Origin: Gramella sp. Hel_I_59
Lineage (GTDB): Bacteria; Bacteroidota; Bacteroidia; Flavobacteriales; Flavobacteriaceae
DNA: 64,000 nt
Assembly (NCBI RefSeq): GCF_006714895.1
Contig: NZ_VFME01000001.1
Span: forward strand, 2,046,001 to 2,110,000
Direction of reading: 5' to 3'
The translations under genes and the position numbers were made by a program. The notes under the pieces were generated by a model that was not told the origin of the DNA, searched no databases, and was given only the letters and a program-made list of their open reading frames with translations. Of the stretch, positions 1 through 8,561 are shown in pieces (within the stretch, counting starts at the first letter, position 1; every line of letters begins with the position of its first letter).

Positions 1-73
1 CTTTTTTTGCCCATGCGTGCAGAAATGCAAAAAAAGTAATTAAGGCAATAATTAAGTAGAAAAACAGGGTCAT
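1..73 (-). CDS. N-terminus of a small membrane protein (partial)
   Basis: The reverse strand opens with an ATG at 73 and stays open to the window edge, giving 24 residues (MTLFFYLIIALITFFAFLHA and then WAKK). The segment is one hydrophobic stretch followed by lysines, as in an N-terminal membrane anchor. It begins 33 bases downstream of the trmH stop on the same strand, so the two may be co-transcribed. Too little is present to name a family. Confidence 0.5.
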   Translation of the reverse strand, partial: MTLFFYLIIALITFFAFLHAWAKK

Positions 74-106
74 TGCTCGGCTTTAGGATTTAAAAGTTAC
101 GAATAT

Positions 107-760
107 TTACTGATTACGGAAACGTTCAATAATCTCCTCTGAATTTTTAATAGTTTTCTTTGTCCATGCCAGTCTTACTTCTTGCATTCGATCTTCAGAA
201 AACTGCCAGTCTATATTAGAAGTATCAAGTTTTTCTCTTAAAGACTGAAGTATGATCGCTGCAGAAACTGAGATATTAAGACTTTCAGTAAACCCATACA
301 TAGGAATCTTGATACTTGCATCGGCCTCTCTAAGAATTTCTTCTGAAAGTCCGTTTTGCTCCGTCCCGAAAAATATGGCGGAAGGTTTTGTAATATCAAA
401 ATCTGCCAGCATCGTTGAATCATTATGAGGAGTGGTGGCAACGATCTGGTAGCCATGTTGCCGTAATTCATGCAAACATTCCCGGGAAGTATTGTATCGA
501 TGCACATCTACCCATTTCTGGGCACCCATCGCAATTTCCTTGTCGATTCGCCTGGGCAGGTTTTCTTCGATGATATGTAAGTTCTGTATCCCGAATACAT
601 CACAACTACGAACCACCGCACTGGTGTTATGTAATTGATACACATCCTGGGCTACTACGGTAAAATGATCTGTTCTTTGAGTCAGAACTTTTTCGAAGAG
701 ATTGATCCTGCGCTGGGTCAACAATCCCTGTAGATGTTCAAGTAATTTCTGGTCGGTCAT
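107..760 (-). CDS. trmH: tRNA (guanosine-18-2'-O)-methyltransferase, SpoU/TrmH family
   Basis: This 217-residue protein is a SPOUT-class RNA 2'-O-methyltransferase that should methylate G18 in the D-loop of tRNAs using S-adenosylmethionine. The three SpoU motifs are visible: NTSAVVR at residues 45-51, FGTEQNGLSEE at 131-141, and IPMYGFTESLNISVSAAI near 152-170, which forms the knotted cofactor site. Length and motif order match TrmH better than the longer RlmB type, which carries an extra N-terminal RNA-binding domain. The extra stretch after the knot is a helical tail as in TrmH. The family call is firm; the choice of tRNA position 18 rests on overall resemblance. Confidence 0.85.
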   Translation of the reverse strand: MTDQKLLEHLQGLLTQRRINLFEKVLTQRTDHFTVVAQDVYQLHNTSAVVRSCDVFGIQNLHIIEENLPRRIDKEIAMGAQKWVDVHRYNTSRECLHELRQHGYQIVATTPHNDSTMLADFDITKPSAIFFGTEQNGLSEEILREADASIKIPMYGFTESLNISVSAAIILQSLREKLDTSNIDWQFSEDRMQEVRLAWTKKTIKNSEEIIERFRNQ

Positions 761-831
761 GGCTGTACTAAAATATAAAAACTGTGCTCTTTTAGAAGCG
801 ATTCGCTAGTATTTATCTTCGATACCAATAT

Positions 832-839
832 TATATTTG
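832..839 (+). promoter_or_regulatory. Candidate -7 box upstream of the sirtuin gene
   Basis: TATATTTG fits the Bacteroidota -7 consensus TAnnTTTG. No TTG lies at the expected 18-20 bases upstream and the coding start is about 140 bases away, so this is weak. The rest of the 760-981 gap shows no gene. Confidence 0.25.
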
Positions 840-980
840 ATAACACCTGATTTTCAATAATTAATAGTTGAAAAATTATAAGGTAGATGAAGTGACAGAG
901 CCCTTATCTGGAAGCTTAATCAAAATTTCTTTGTATTTTAAAACTTAAAGCTGGCGTTACAAATCAGAAATCAATAATAA

Positions 981-1658
981 ATGAAGAAAATAGTTGTACT
1001 AAGCGGAGCTGGAATAAGTGCTGAAAGTGGCTTAAAAACTTTCAGGGATGAAAACGGTTTATGGGAAGGACATGATGTTATGGAAGTTGCCTCACCAATG
1101 GCGTGGAATAACAACCGCGAATTAGTACTGGATTTTTACAATCAACGGAGAAGACAACTTCTGGAGGTAGAACCAAATGCAGCCCACCATGCTTTAGTAG
1201 AACTTGAAAAACAATATGACGTACAGATCGTTAATCAGAATGTTGATGATTTGCATGAACGAGCTGGTAGCTCAAATGTTTTACATCTTCATGGAGAATT
1301 ATTGAAAGCCAGAAGTACCTTCGATGAAAACCTGGTGATGGACTGGAGAAAAGATATTCGAAGTGGAGATTTCTGTGAACATAATAAACAACTTAGACCT
1401 CATATTGTTTGGTTTGGCGAAGCCGTTCCTATGTTTCAGAAGGCGGCAGATCATTGTGCAATGGCAGATATTCTTATTATTGTAGGTACTTCAATGCAGG
1501 TTTACCCAGCTGCCGGACTGGTAGATTTTATTCCGAAGAAATGTCCGGTATATTTTATCGATCCTAAACCAAATATTAGTGAAAATGCATCGCTTGAAAT
1601 AATAAGTAAAAAGGCTGTGGAGGGTATTCCAAAGCTTGTAGCACAATTATTAGCTTGA
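981..1658 (+). CDS. cobB: Sir2-family NAD-dependent protein deacylase, class III (CobB-like)
   Basis: This 225-residue protein should remove acyl groups from lysine side chains with NAD as co-substrate. Visible parts are the NAD-binding GAGISAESGL (residues 9-18), the FRDENGLW loop (21-28), QNVDDLHERAG (86-96) and the catalytic His in HLHGE (H104). Y53 and R56 form the Y-x-x-R pair that marks class III sirtuins, which prefer succinyl or malonyl lysine. The stretch between HGE and LRPHIVWFGE, where E. coli CobB has its zinc cysteines, holds only one Cys (C132), so the structural zinc site looks lost. The stop overlaps the ATG of the next reading frame (TGATG at 1656-1660). Confidence 0.9.
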   Translation: MKKIVVLSGAGISAESGLKTFRDENGLWEGHDVMEVASPMAWNNNRELVLDFYNQRRRQLLEVEPNAAHHALVELEKQYDVQIVNQNVDDLHERAGSSNVLHLHGELLKARSTFDENLVMDWRKDIRSGDFCEHNKQLRPHIVWFGEAVPMFQKAADHCAMADILIIVGTSMQVYPAAGLVDFIPKKCPVYFIDPKPNISENASLEIISKKAVEGIPKLVAQLLA

Positions 1659-1693
1659 TGCAGCAAGTTCAATAAATTCTGGAAAATACCAGC

Positions 1694-2194
1694 TTGCGAC
1701 TTGCTTCCAGAAAATATGCTACAGAATTTATCCTATCTAACAATCTTCTGCCACAGACCATAGAACTCATCAAGTTCCCTCAGGAATTATCGATAAAGGC
1801 ATGGATGATAATTGAAATGCTTGGACGTGATAACTGTGCAATACTCGGCGAATTTATGTCTACTATAATTAATAGTGGAAAATTGTATTCTGATAGCTCT
1901 TCCAAAAGGTGTATGATGAAAATATTCGGTTTTCTAGTTGAATCACATTTTTATAAAAATTCTCCAATTAATCTTAATCCTGCTGAAATAGAAGAAATTA
2001 TCAGACTTTCATTTAAATTTTTAATGAATGATGAGAAAACTGCAGTAAAGGTTTTTGCCATGCAGAATATTTATGATCTCAGAACAGAAGAAAAATGGAT
2101 TGAATCTGAACTGAAAGCGCTGCTGGAAAAAGATATTTCCGCTTCAACTTCAGGATATAGAGCACGGGCTTTGAAGATCCTGAGGAAATTGTAA
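1694..2194 (+). CDS. Helical-repeat protein of unknown function, apparent nonsense codon near its start
   Basis: The open frame gives 166 residues from a TTG start. It is all-helical in appearance and resembles HEAT-like proteins often found next to purB in flavobacteria; I recognise no catalytic motif. The natural start is probably the ATG at 1658, which overlaps the sirtuin stop as TGATG and is in the same frame: it reads MQQVQ, then TAA at 1673-1675, then ILENTSLRLASRKYATEF. The family-like sequence begins right after the stop, so a single C-to-T or G-to-T change could have interrupted an intact gene. Translation could restart at TTG 1694 or at CTG 1679 or ATT 1676. Otherwise it is a recent pseudogene or a sequencing error. 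Confidence 0.55.
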   Translation: MRLASRKYATEFILSNNLLPQTIELIKFPQELSIKAWMIIEMLGRDNCAILGEFMSTIINSGKLYSDSSSKRCMMKIFGFLVESHFYKNSPINLNPAEIEEIIRLSFKFLMNDEKTAVKVFAMQNIYDLRTEEKWIESELKALLEKDISASTSGYRARALKILRKL

Positions 2195-2256
2195 CATCTG
2201 TTTTTTAGTCAATCTGGAAGAAGTATCTTTATGCTTTAATTTTTTAAATACAAGAA

Positions 2257-3594
2257 ATGACATCGCTCTCTGCAGTATCTCCAATAGACGGAAGGTATAG
2301 ATCCAAAACCAAGCAACTTTCAGCATATTTTAGTGAAGAAGCATTGATACGCTATCGTATCCAGGTAGAAGTAGAATATTTTATTGCACTTTACGAACAG
2401 GGCTTACCTCAACTACAGGATGTAAATTCTGCAAACTTCCCGAAGCTAAGAGAGCTGTATCAAAATTTCACTTCGATCGATGCTCAGGCTATCAAGAAGA
2501 TCGAAAAAGTGACCAATCACGATGTGAAAGCTGTTGAATATTTTCTGAAAGAAGAATTCGAAAAATTTGGAATGCAGAATTCAAAAGAATTTATCCATTT
2601 TGGTCTTACCTCTCAGGATATTAATAACACGGCGATTCCGCTAAGTTTAAAGGAGGCTACGGAAGAAGTGTATCTTCCAGAACTGGATGAAATTGTAAAA
2701 AAACTGGAATCCCTGGCTGAAGAATGGAAAGATATTCCACTCCTGGCCCGTACCCACGGTCAACCGGCCTCACCTACCCGACTTGGAAAAGAAATTCAGG
2801 TTTTTGTGGTTCGAATCAAAGAGCAGCTACGGTTTTTGAAAGATATTCCTCACGCAGCAAAATTTGGAGGAGCAACTGGAAACTTCAACGCTCACAAAGT
2901 AGCGTACCCAGATACCGACTGGAAAGCTTTTGGACAGAATTTTGTCGAATCGAAACTGAAGCTTCACCACTCCTTCCCTACTACACAAATAGAACATTAT
3001 GATCATGCTGCGTCATTATTCGATGCTTTCAAACGCATCAACAATATCCTGCTGGATCTGGATCGCGATATATGGACTTATATTTCGATGGATTACTTTA
3101 AACAGAAAATTAAAAAAGGTGAGATCGGTTCTTCAGCGATGCCACATAAAGTAAATCCTATAGATTTTGAAAATTCCGAAGGGAATCTTGGGATTGCCAA
3201 TGCGATATTCGAACATCTTTCAGCGAAATTACCGGTAAGCAGGCTGCAACGTGATCTAACCGATAGTACGGTTTTAAGAAACATTGGTGTTCCAATGGGT
3301 CACACGATCATCGCTTTTAAATCGACTTTAAAAGGACTTAACAAGTTGCTTTTAAATGAAGATAAACTACATGCTGACCTTGAGAATAACTGGGCTGTTG
3401 CTGCTGAAGCGATTCAGACGATTCTAAGAAGAGAAGGTTATAAAAATCCTTATGAAGCTTTAAAAGGTCTTACAAGGACCAATGAAAGAATTACAAAGGA
3501 AAGTATTTCCAGGTTTATTGACGAGTTGGACGTGACTGAAGAAATTCGAACTGAGCTTCATAAGATAACGCCACAAAATTATACTGGAATCTAA
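2257..3594 (+). CDS. purB: Adenylosuccinate lyase
   Basis: This 445-residue enzyme acts twice in purine synthesis, splitting fumarate from SAICAR and from adenylosuccinate. It belongs to the fumarase/aspartase superfamily. The signature loop GSSAMPHKVNPI lies near residues 290-301, and the catalytic-histidine region RTHGQPASPTRLGKE near 164-178. The length is close to the E. coli enzyme (456). It lies 62 bases after the helical-repeat gene; a near-consensus -7 box (TATCTTTA, 2224-2231) suggests its own promoter. A strong hairpin terminator follows. The other purine gene here, purL, is 36 kb away, so the pathway is scattered. Confidence 0.95.
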   Translation: MTSLSAVSPIDGRYRSKTKQLSAYFSEEALIRYRIQVEVEYFIALYEQGLPQLQDVNSANFPKLRELYQNFTSIDAQAIKKIEKVTNHDVKAVEYFLKEEFEKFGMQNSKEFIHFGLTSQDINNTAIPLSLKEATEEVYLPELDEIVKKLESLAEEWKDIPLLARTHGQPASPTRLGKEIQVFVVRIKEQLRFLKDIPHAAKFGGATGNFNAHKVAYPDTDWKAFGQNFVESKLKLHHSFPTTQIEHYDHAASLFDAFKRINNILLDLDRDIWTYISMDYFKQKIKKGEIGSSAMPHKVNPIDFENSEGNLGIANAIFEHLSAKLPVSRLQRDLTDSTVLRNIGVPMGHTIIAFKSTLKGLNKLLLNEDKLHADLENNWAVAAEAIQTILRREGYKNPYEALKGLTRTNERITKESISRFIDELDVTEEIRTELHKITPQNYTGI

Positions 3595-3614
3595 ATAACT
3601 CATTTCACCTCATT

Positions 3615-3646
3615 AAAAAAGCCTCCGGACGTTCCGGAGGCTTTTT
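3615..3646. terminator. Bidirectional intrinsic terminator between purB and the DUF4252 operon
   Basis: A 9-bp GC-rich stem (GCCTCCGGA with TCCGGAGGC, loop CGT) is flanked by an A-run on the left and a T-run on the right, so it can stop transcription from both convergent sides. Confidence 0.9.
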
Positions 3647-3680
3647 CTTTCAACTAACTAAAAATATACTGTTTAGTAAT

Positions 3681-4274
3681 CTATAATGTATCTGCCGTTG
3701 TTTTCATTTCAACTTCAGTAGTATCTTTTTGCTTCTGTTTAGAATTTCCAAAGATATCGATCACTCCTTTTATTCCACCTGTATTGATATCTTCAGATTT
3801 TAATGATTGCATCATTGCCATGATCTTCTCAGGATCCATATTTTCTCCTAATACTCGAGCAACTCCCAGCCCTTTTTCATTATCATATCCATATACGATA
3901 AGCTCATCGATAGCATCTTCCTCACCAATAAAGTACAAAGCCGCCTTACGGTCGCTACCGCCATATCGCATTAATAACTGGTATTTCTCATCCTGGAAGA
4001 TCTCATCCAGTTTAAGTTTTTCTTCCTCAAATTTCTGAGGATTCTCATCTTTCTCAAGAGCCAGTACATTTATTTTCTTGATAGTTTCCATGGTAGACTT
4101 TTGCTCTTCATCAAGTGCATCTGCATTGGTGAATAGGCTGGTAGGAACATCTACAGCGAGAAAATCGGTATCCTGCTGATTCTCTACATAATATTTCTGT
4201 AAAGATTTTTCGTTACTACAGGATACTGCAATTAAAGTAATGGAGCTTAAGACTAATAATTTGATTGATTTCAT
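3681..4274 (-). CDS. DUF4252 lipoprotein
   Basis: This 197-residue protein starts with a lipoprotein signal whose lipobox ends SLAV-type before Cys (ITLIAVSC at residues 12-19), so it should be anchored in the outer or inner membrane facing the periplasm. The body matches the DUF4252 family of Bacteroidota; its function is unknown. The mature N-terminus after Cys is SNEKSL, without an acidic surface-export run. It is the last of four genes transcribed from the ECF sigma gene at 5766, and starts 4 bases after the neighbouring DUF4252 gene. The C-terminal tail (residues 175-197) is rich in K, T and E and is probably flexible. Confidence 0.75.
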   Translation of the reverse strand: MKSIKLLVLSSITLIAVSCSNEKSLQKYYVENQQDTDFLAVDVPTSLFTNADALDEEQKSTMETIKKINVLALEKDENPQKFEEEKLKLDEIFQDEKYQLLMRYGGSDRKAALYFIGEEDAIDELIVYGYDNEKGLGVARVLGENMDPEKIMAMMQSLKSEDINTGGIKGVIDIFGNSKQKQKDTTEVEMKTTADTL

Positions 4275-4278
4275 AAGA

Positions 4279-4806
4279 TTAAGATTTTTTGTTGGCTTTC
4301 TTTAATTCTTCGGCTCCCGGAACTTTAAGGTCTGACGTTAATTTCGACAATTGTGAAAGATCGATCTGGCCCGTGATGCTAAGAATAATGTTCATAGGCT
4401 CCGATCCTTCTGTTCCCTCAAGAAACATAAAAAGTTCGCTTACGTAATTATCGTTCTTCCCAGGCAGAGAATAAAATTTAATATTCTTACCATCGTCATT
4501 CACTCGCATTAACTCTTCAAGACTGCCTTTAGCCAGATAAGATTTTACGTCACTTGACATTTGAGACATCACTTTAGGATTTGATGACTTATAGATCTGG
4601 ATTCTTTCCAGATTCTCTATAAGCTTCATATACTGTTGTGATTCAGGATCATTTTCACTGAGATCTACTTTTGCCAGCATTTTAAACATTTTACTGGTCA
4701 TTACCATCGCATCAACTTCTTTCATATTTTCATACTTCTCGAAGTTTTGAGCTTGAGTAAACATTGGAGCTGCAGCTAACAGCAGGGCAATTACTAACTT
4801 ATTCAT
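4279..4806 (-). CDS. DUF4252 secreted protein
   Basis: A 175-residue protein with a cleavable signal peptide (residues 1-19, ending TQA before QNFEKY) and no lipobox, so it is predicted to be soluble in the periplasm. It matches the DUF4252 family and is a diverged paralogue of the lipoprotein encoded next to it. The mature part is mixed alpha/beta with a hydrophobic strand near EPMNIILSITGQIDLSQL. The pair of one soluble and one lipid-anchored DUF4252 protein in an ECF sigma operon is a recurring arrangement in this phylum. The role is unknown; sensing or buffering an envelope signal is a guess. Confidence 0.75.
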   Translation of the reverse strand: MNKLVIALLLAAAPMFTQAQNFEKYENMKEVDAMVMTSKMFKMLAKVDLSENDPESQQYMKLIENLERIQIYKSSNPKVMSQMSSDVKSYLAKGSLEELMRVNDDGKNIKFYSLPGKNDNYVSELFMFLEGTEGSEPMNIILSITGQIDLSQLSKLTSDLKVPGAEELKKANKKS

Positions 4807-4817
4807 GGTTTATAGAT

Positions 4818-5270
4818 TTAGTTTAATTCAATTATTTGATTCTTAGTTTTATTAAATTCCTGCAAGTAAACAAGGTCTGCGGTGCCTTCATTCATCATTG
4901 CTGAAACCATTTTCAAGGTTTGCTTCGTCTTTTCAAGAGCTTGCTCCTGTTCGGTAACAGAACTCATTTTCGAGGTTGTTAATGAAGGTTGTGGCTGGTT
5001 GAAGTAAAAAAGACCTAAGGCAACGATGATCACCGCAGCTATTGAAGTCCATGCAAACCTGTAATTTTTCCCTTGTAATTCTAAAGGTTCACTCTCCTTA
5101 AAGGTTGTTTTAATTTGTTGTGATTGAAAATTGAAGAGCAATGCATACGTTTCTAAATGCTCAGGAATTTCTTCCTGACTAAAATATTCTCTTAACTCCT
5201 TTTCTTCAGCAAGAGTTGTCTCACCTTCCTCGTACCGACTGAGTAACCCTTCTATTCTATTTAATTCCAT
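4818..5270 (-). CDS. Predicted membrane anti-sigma factor
   Basis: This 150-residue protein has a cytoplasmic helical part (residues 1-70, with LLSRYEEGETTLAEEKELREYF near the start), one membrane segment (about 72-91) and a periplasmic tail. The order and size are those of single-pass anti-sigma factors of ECF sigma factors. Its ATG lies inside the sigma gene: the two overlap by 14 bases, which implies translational coupling and matched amounts. No zinc-binding HxxxCxxC motif is present, so it is not a ZAS-type anti-sigma. The function is inferred from position and topology. Confidence 0.7.
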   Translation of the reverse strand: MELNRIEGLLSRYEEGETTLAEEKELREYFSQEEIPEHLETYALLFNFQSQQIKTTFKESEPLELQGKNYRFAWTSIAAVIIVALGLFYFNQPQPSLTTSKMSSVTEQEQALEKTKQTLKMVSAMMNEGTADLVYLQEFNKTKNQIIELN

Positions 5271-5766
5271 AGTTGTGTTTTTTTATCAGCTTTTCTCTTA
5301 TCTCTTTCCTGGCTCTGGAAAGCGCCACGCGTATAGCTGTATGATTCATATTAGTGATTTCAGCGATCTCATCATAGTCATATTGCTCCACATCTCTTAG
5401 CTGAAAGATCAATTTTTGTTGTTCAGGCAAACTGTCAACAATCCTGCCCAACCACTGCATTTCATCATTTACTTCTATTTCTGTCTGTAAAGGAATTTGT
5501 TTGCTTTCATAATTCTGATGTACAATTCTCAGATTATTATTCTGCTTTAGTTTTAATTGATCCAGACAGTAATTCTTGGTGACAGTCATCGCAAAAGCTT
5601 CTACATTGGCATAATGCTTGATCTTATCCTTTCGGCTCCATAGTTTTAATATCACTTCCTGAGTAGCATCTTCTGCCGCATCTCTTGATGTGAGGAGTCT
5701 CAACGCCAATCGATATATTTTATCCTTTACAGGATTTATATGATTAAGAAAGATTCGCTCTTGCAT
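5257..5766 (-). CDS. ECF-type RNA polymerase sigma factor
   Basis: A 169-residue sigma-70 family protein of the extracytoplasmic function type. Region 2 spans about residues 10-78 (AAEDATQEVILKLW is the core-binding helix) and region 4 about 110-160, with the helix-turn-helix YDYDEIAEITNMNHTAIRVA. Region 3 is absent, as expected for ECF members. It heads a four-gene operon with a membrane anti-sigma and two DUF4252 proteins. No clear housekeeping -7 box (TAnnTTTG) is visible upstream, which would be consistent with autoregulation from an ECF promoter, but I cannot identify that promoter. Confidence 0.9.
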   Translation of the reverse strand: MQERIFLNHINPVKDKIYRLALRLLTSRDAAEDATQEVILKLWSRKDKIKHYANVEAFAMTVTKNYCLDQLKLKQNNNLRIVHQNYESKQIPLQTEIEVNDEMQWLGRIVDSLPEQQKLIFQLRDVEQYDYDEIAEITNMNHTAIRVALSRARKEIREKLIKKHNYGIK

Positions 5767-5903
5767 TAAATGTTGGTTAGTTTGATACTGCCTTGTTATA
5801 CTTACGACGAATAGGAACTAGAAATGTTACAATAAATTTTTTATTTGCCTTTATGTAAGTATTTTTAAAAAAAATTTAGAAAAATTTAACCCTTTATTAT
5901 ATT

Positions 5904-7412
5904 ATGAAAATAAGTAAATACTTAATGCTTTTTGCTGTTGCAGGAAGTTTACTTACCGGATGTTCCAGTGATGACGACGGCTCTGGAGTTACAGAAAAGC
6001 CTGTGGTCGAGCCACCGATAACTGGTGAAAATCCGGAAGACAATCTTGAATTAGAGATAAAAGATTTCGTTTGGAGAGGAATGAACGAGATTTATGTTTA
6101 TAAAAGCCAGGTTCCTGAACTTGGAAATAGCTTTTTTGACACTCAAAGCGAACTTAACGACTATCTAATGACTTTCGATTCTCCAGAAGATCTTTTTTAT
6201 GATGGTCTAGTGATCGAACAGGATCGTTTTAGTTTTATTACTGATGATTACATAGCTCTCGAAAATAGCTTTGCCGGTATTTCTGAAACAACTGGAGTTG
6301 ATTTCCGACTTTATAGATTTTCAGGAAGTGATGACCTTTTTGGGGTGGTTCGTTATATTATTCCTGGATCTAATGCTGAAAATGCCGATATTGAAAGAGG
6401 AGATTTGTTTACCACATTAAATGGACAAGCGCTGACCATCGCTAATTATCGCGGATTACTAGAGGAAACTACACTTACCTTTGGCCTAGCTACTATTGAA
6501 GATAATACCGTAACTTCAACTGGAGAAGAAGTAACTATTGATACTCAAGTATTAACAGAAAATCCGATTCTTGTCACCAACGTACTTGATGTAAATGGAA
6601 CTAAGGTTGGATACATGCTTTACAATAGCTTCGTGGCCGACTTTGACGATGAGATGAACGCTGCATTTGCAGATTTTAAAGCTGAAGGAATTACAGAACT
6701 AATTCTTGACCTACGTTACAATGGTGGTGGACGTGTTAGCTCAGCTACCAGATTGGCCAGTATGATCACAGGACAGTTTACCGGTGAGATATTCGCAAAA
6801 CAACAATGGAATGAAGATTATCAGAATTATTTCCTCAATGAGGATCCAGATAGGTTATTGAATAGATTTACCACAACTCTTGAAGGTGGAGAGGCGATCA
6901 ACAGTCTGAATCTTACGAGATTATATGCTATTGTATCTAGTTCTACAGCATCGGCTAGTGAACTTGTAGTAAATGGACTTGCACCATATATTGATGTAGT
7001 GACTGTAGGAGATCAAACCGTAGGTAAATCACAGGCATCAGTAACCTTATATGATTCAAGCAACTTTGGAAGAACTGGTGCTAATCCAGATCACACCTAT
7101 GCAATTCAACCATTGGTTTATGAGTCTGTAAACTCTAATGATGTAGGTGTACCATTTGACGGAATTACACCAGATACTGAAATAGTTGAAAGCATATCAG
7201 ATCTTGGTGTTCTTGGAGAAGCTTCAGATCCATTATTGAATGCTGCTTTAAATGTAATCGCTGGAAACAGAAGTATGATCTCAAGTCAAAAAGAATACTG
7301 GTATAATGAATTTAGTGAGTCTGGAGTTCAAAAGGCTACATATCAGAAAATGTATATTGACGAATTACCTGAAATTCCTGGTCAGAATAAAAGATTTGAA
7401 TTCTCTAAATAA
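5904..7412 (+). CDS. S41-family peptidase lipoprotein (C-terminal processing protease type)
   Basis: A 502-residue lipoprotein (lipobox LLTGC, Cys20). The residues after Cys are SSDDD, resembling the acidic signal that sends lipoproteins to the cell surface in Bacteroidota, so surface exposure is likely. A PDZ-like region (about 120-200) precedes the protease domain. The Ser/Lys dyad is visible: STASASE around 348-353 holds the nucleophile and TVGKSQAS carries K375. Such enzymes cut proteins at their C-termini; the substrate is unknown. It is a single gene, divergent from the ECF operon and closed by a strong terminator. Confidence 0.88.
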   Translation: MKISKYLMLFAVAGSLLTGCSSDDDGSGVTEKPVVEPPITGENPEDNLELEIKDFVWRGMNEIYVYKSQVPELGNSFFDTQSELNDYLMTFDSPEDLFYDGLVIEQDRFSFITDDYIALENSFAGISETTGVDFRLYRFSGSDDLFGVVRYIIPGSNAENADIERGDLFTTLNGQALTIANYRGLLEETTLTFGLATIEDNTVTSTGEEVTIDTQVLTENPILVTNVLDVNGTKVGYMLYNSFVADFDDEMNAAFADFKAEGITELILDLRYNGGGRVSSATRLASMITGQFTGEIFAKQQWNEDYQNYFLNEDPDRLLNRFTTTLEGGEAINSLNLTRLYAIVSSSTASASELVVNGLAPYIDVVTVGDQTVGKSQASVTLYDSSNFGRTGANPDHTYAIQPLVYESVNSNDVGVPFDGITPDTEIVESISDLGVLGEASDPLLNAALNVIAGNRSMISSQKEYWYNEFSESGVQKATYQKMYIDELPEIPGQNKRFEFSK

Positions 7413-7430
7413 TTCTAATTTTAAAGTATA

Positions 7431-7461
7431 AAAAACCCAGCTCATTGAGCTGGGTTTTTTT
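7431..7461. terminator. Bidirectional terminator between the S41 protease and btuG-like genes
   Basis: The inverted repeat AAAAACCCAGCTCA/TGAGCTGGGTTTTT has A- and T-runs on its two flanks, so it serves both convergent genes. Confidence 0.9.
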
Positions 7462-7482
7462 GTTATAATAAAAATTACAGCA

Positions 7483-8559
7483 TTAATTAAAATAGACACC
7501 GTTGGGGTTTATTCCAGCTTCATAAGAATTTAAAAGACTTCCATTAGAAGCATCATAGACAAAGACCTGCCCATTACCAGTAAAACTCGCATTCGCTGAA
7601 GCAGCATATAGCATTCCATTTCTGGCGTTAAAACCATATAAAGACTCCACATCTTCCAACCTGAACTTTGGTCCGGAAGGAAGGTCTCCTCCACTTAAGT
7701 ATTCGTAAACAGCCTTACCTACAGTAAAGTAATACCTGTCATCACTTTGTACAAGGTTAGCTGGATGAATGCTAGATGTTGGGAATTCTGCAGAATTCAA
7801 TAATGTATTCACATTCATATCGACTACACTAATACTTCCCGCAGTCTCTATATCTGCATATGATGGTTTCCCTGCAGATAATACAATTAAGTTCGAACCA
7901 TCACTAATCATTGAAGTTGGCACGTCTCCTACTTCAATTTCAGTAGACACCTCATTTGTAGAAGTATTGATTACTGAAATGATATTATTAAAGTTATATC
8001 CACCTTTATGCGCAGTATAGATCGAACCATTATTAGCTAGTATCTTCTCCGGTCCTTCTGCAACAGCAATAGAAGAGTCGAAAGAATAGTCAGATAAATT
8101 ATAAACAGCAACATAATCATCATCAGGATTGCTGGCATCTCCCCAATTACTCACATATAGTGAATTTCCTGAAACCGTTGCAAATCGCGGATTTTGCAAG
8201 TTTTCTGAAATCTGCCCAACAGTTTCGAAAGTATTTCGATTTACGATCTCAATTGTATTGGATACATTCAAAATTACGAATGCCAACTCTTCAGAAAGGT
8301 ATATACTTTGCGCGGTATCCCCTAGTGAAGTTCCGTTTACTGAATTGAATATTTGAGACTGAACTTCTCCGGTCTCTTCATTAATAAATGATACAGAAGA
8401 ATTTCCCGAACCAAAGTTACCTTCATTCAGTACAAAAATGCCTTCTTCAAATGCTTCTTTATCCTCACCTGGAGGAATTACACAGCAATCCTCATCGTCG
8501 CTACAGGAGTTCAGTAAAAAAATTAGTGCCAGCAGGCTGAAATAGTGTTTAAAATTCAT
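7483..8559 (-). CDS. btuG: BtuG-like surface beta-propeller lipoprotein for vitamin B12 capture
   Basis: A 358-residue lipoprotein (Cys19 in FLLNSC) with SDDED right after the Cys, the acidic surface-export type of signal. The rest is made of repeated strands of the YncE/DUF5074 seven-bladed propeller kind, for example SNTIEIVNRNTFETVG, NIISVINTSTNEVSTEIEVG and GSISVVDMNVNTLLNS. It starts 2 bases after the btuB stop and shares its riboswitch. In Bacteroides, BtuG is a surface propeller lipoprotein that binds B12 tightly and caps BtuB. Order, topology and control here all fit that role, so the name is by homology of arrangement plus fold, not by binding data. Confidence 0.75.
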   Translation of the reverse strand: MNFKHYFSLLALIFLLNSCSDDEDCCVIPPGEDKEAFEEGIFVLNEGNFGSGNSSVSFINEETGEVQSQIFNSVNGTSLGDTAQSIYLSEELAFVILNVSNTIEIVNRNTFETVGQISENLQNPRFATVSGNSLYVSNWGDASNPDDDYVAVYNLSDYSFDSSIAVAEGPEKILANNGSIYTAHKGGYNFNNIISVINTSTNEVSTEIEVGDVPTSMISDGSNLIVLSAGKPSYADIETAGSISVVDMNVNTLLNSAEFPTSSIHPANLVQSDDRYYFTVGKAVYEYLSGGDLPSGPKFRLEDVESLYGFNARNGMLYAASANASFTGNGQVFVYDASNGSLLNSYEAGINPNGVYFN

Positions 8560-8561
8560 GG

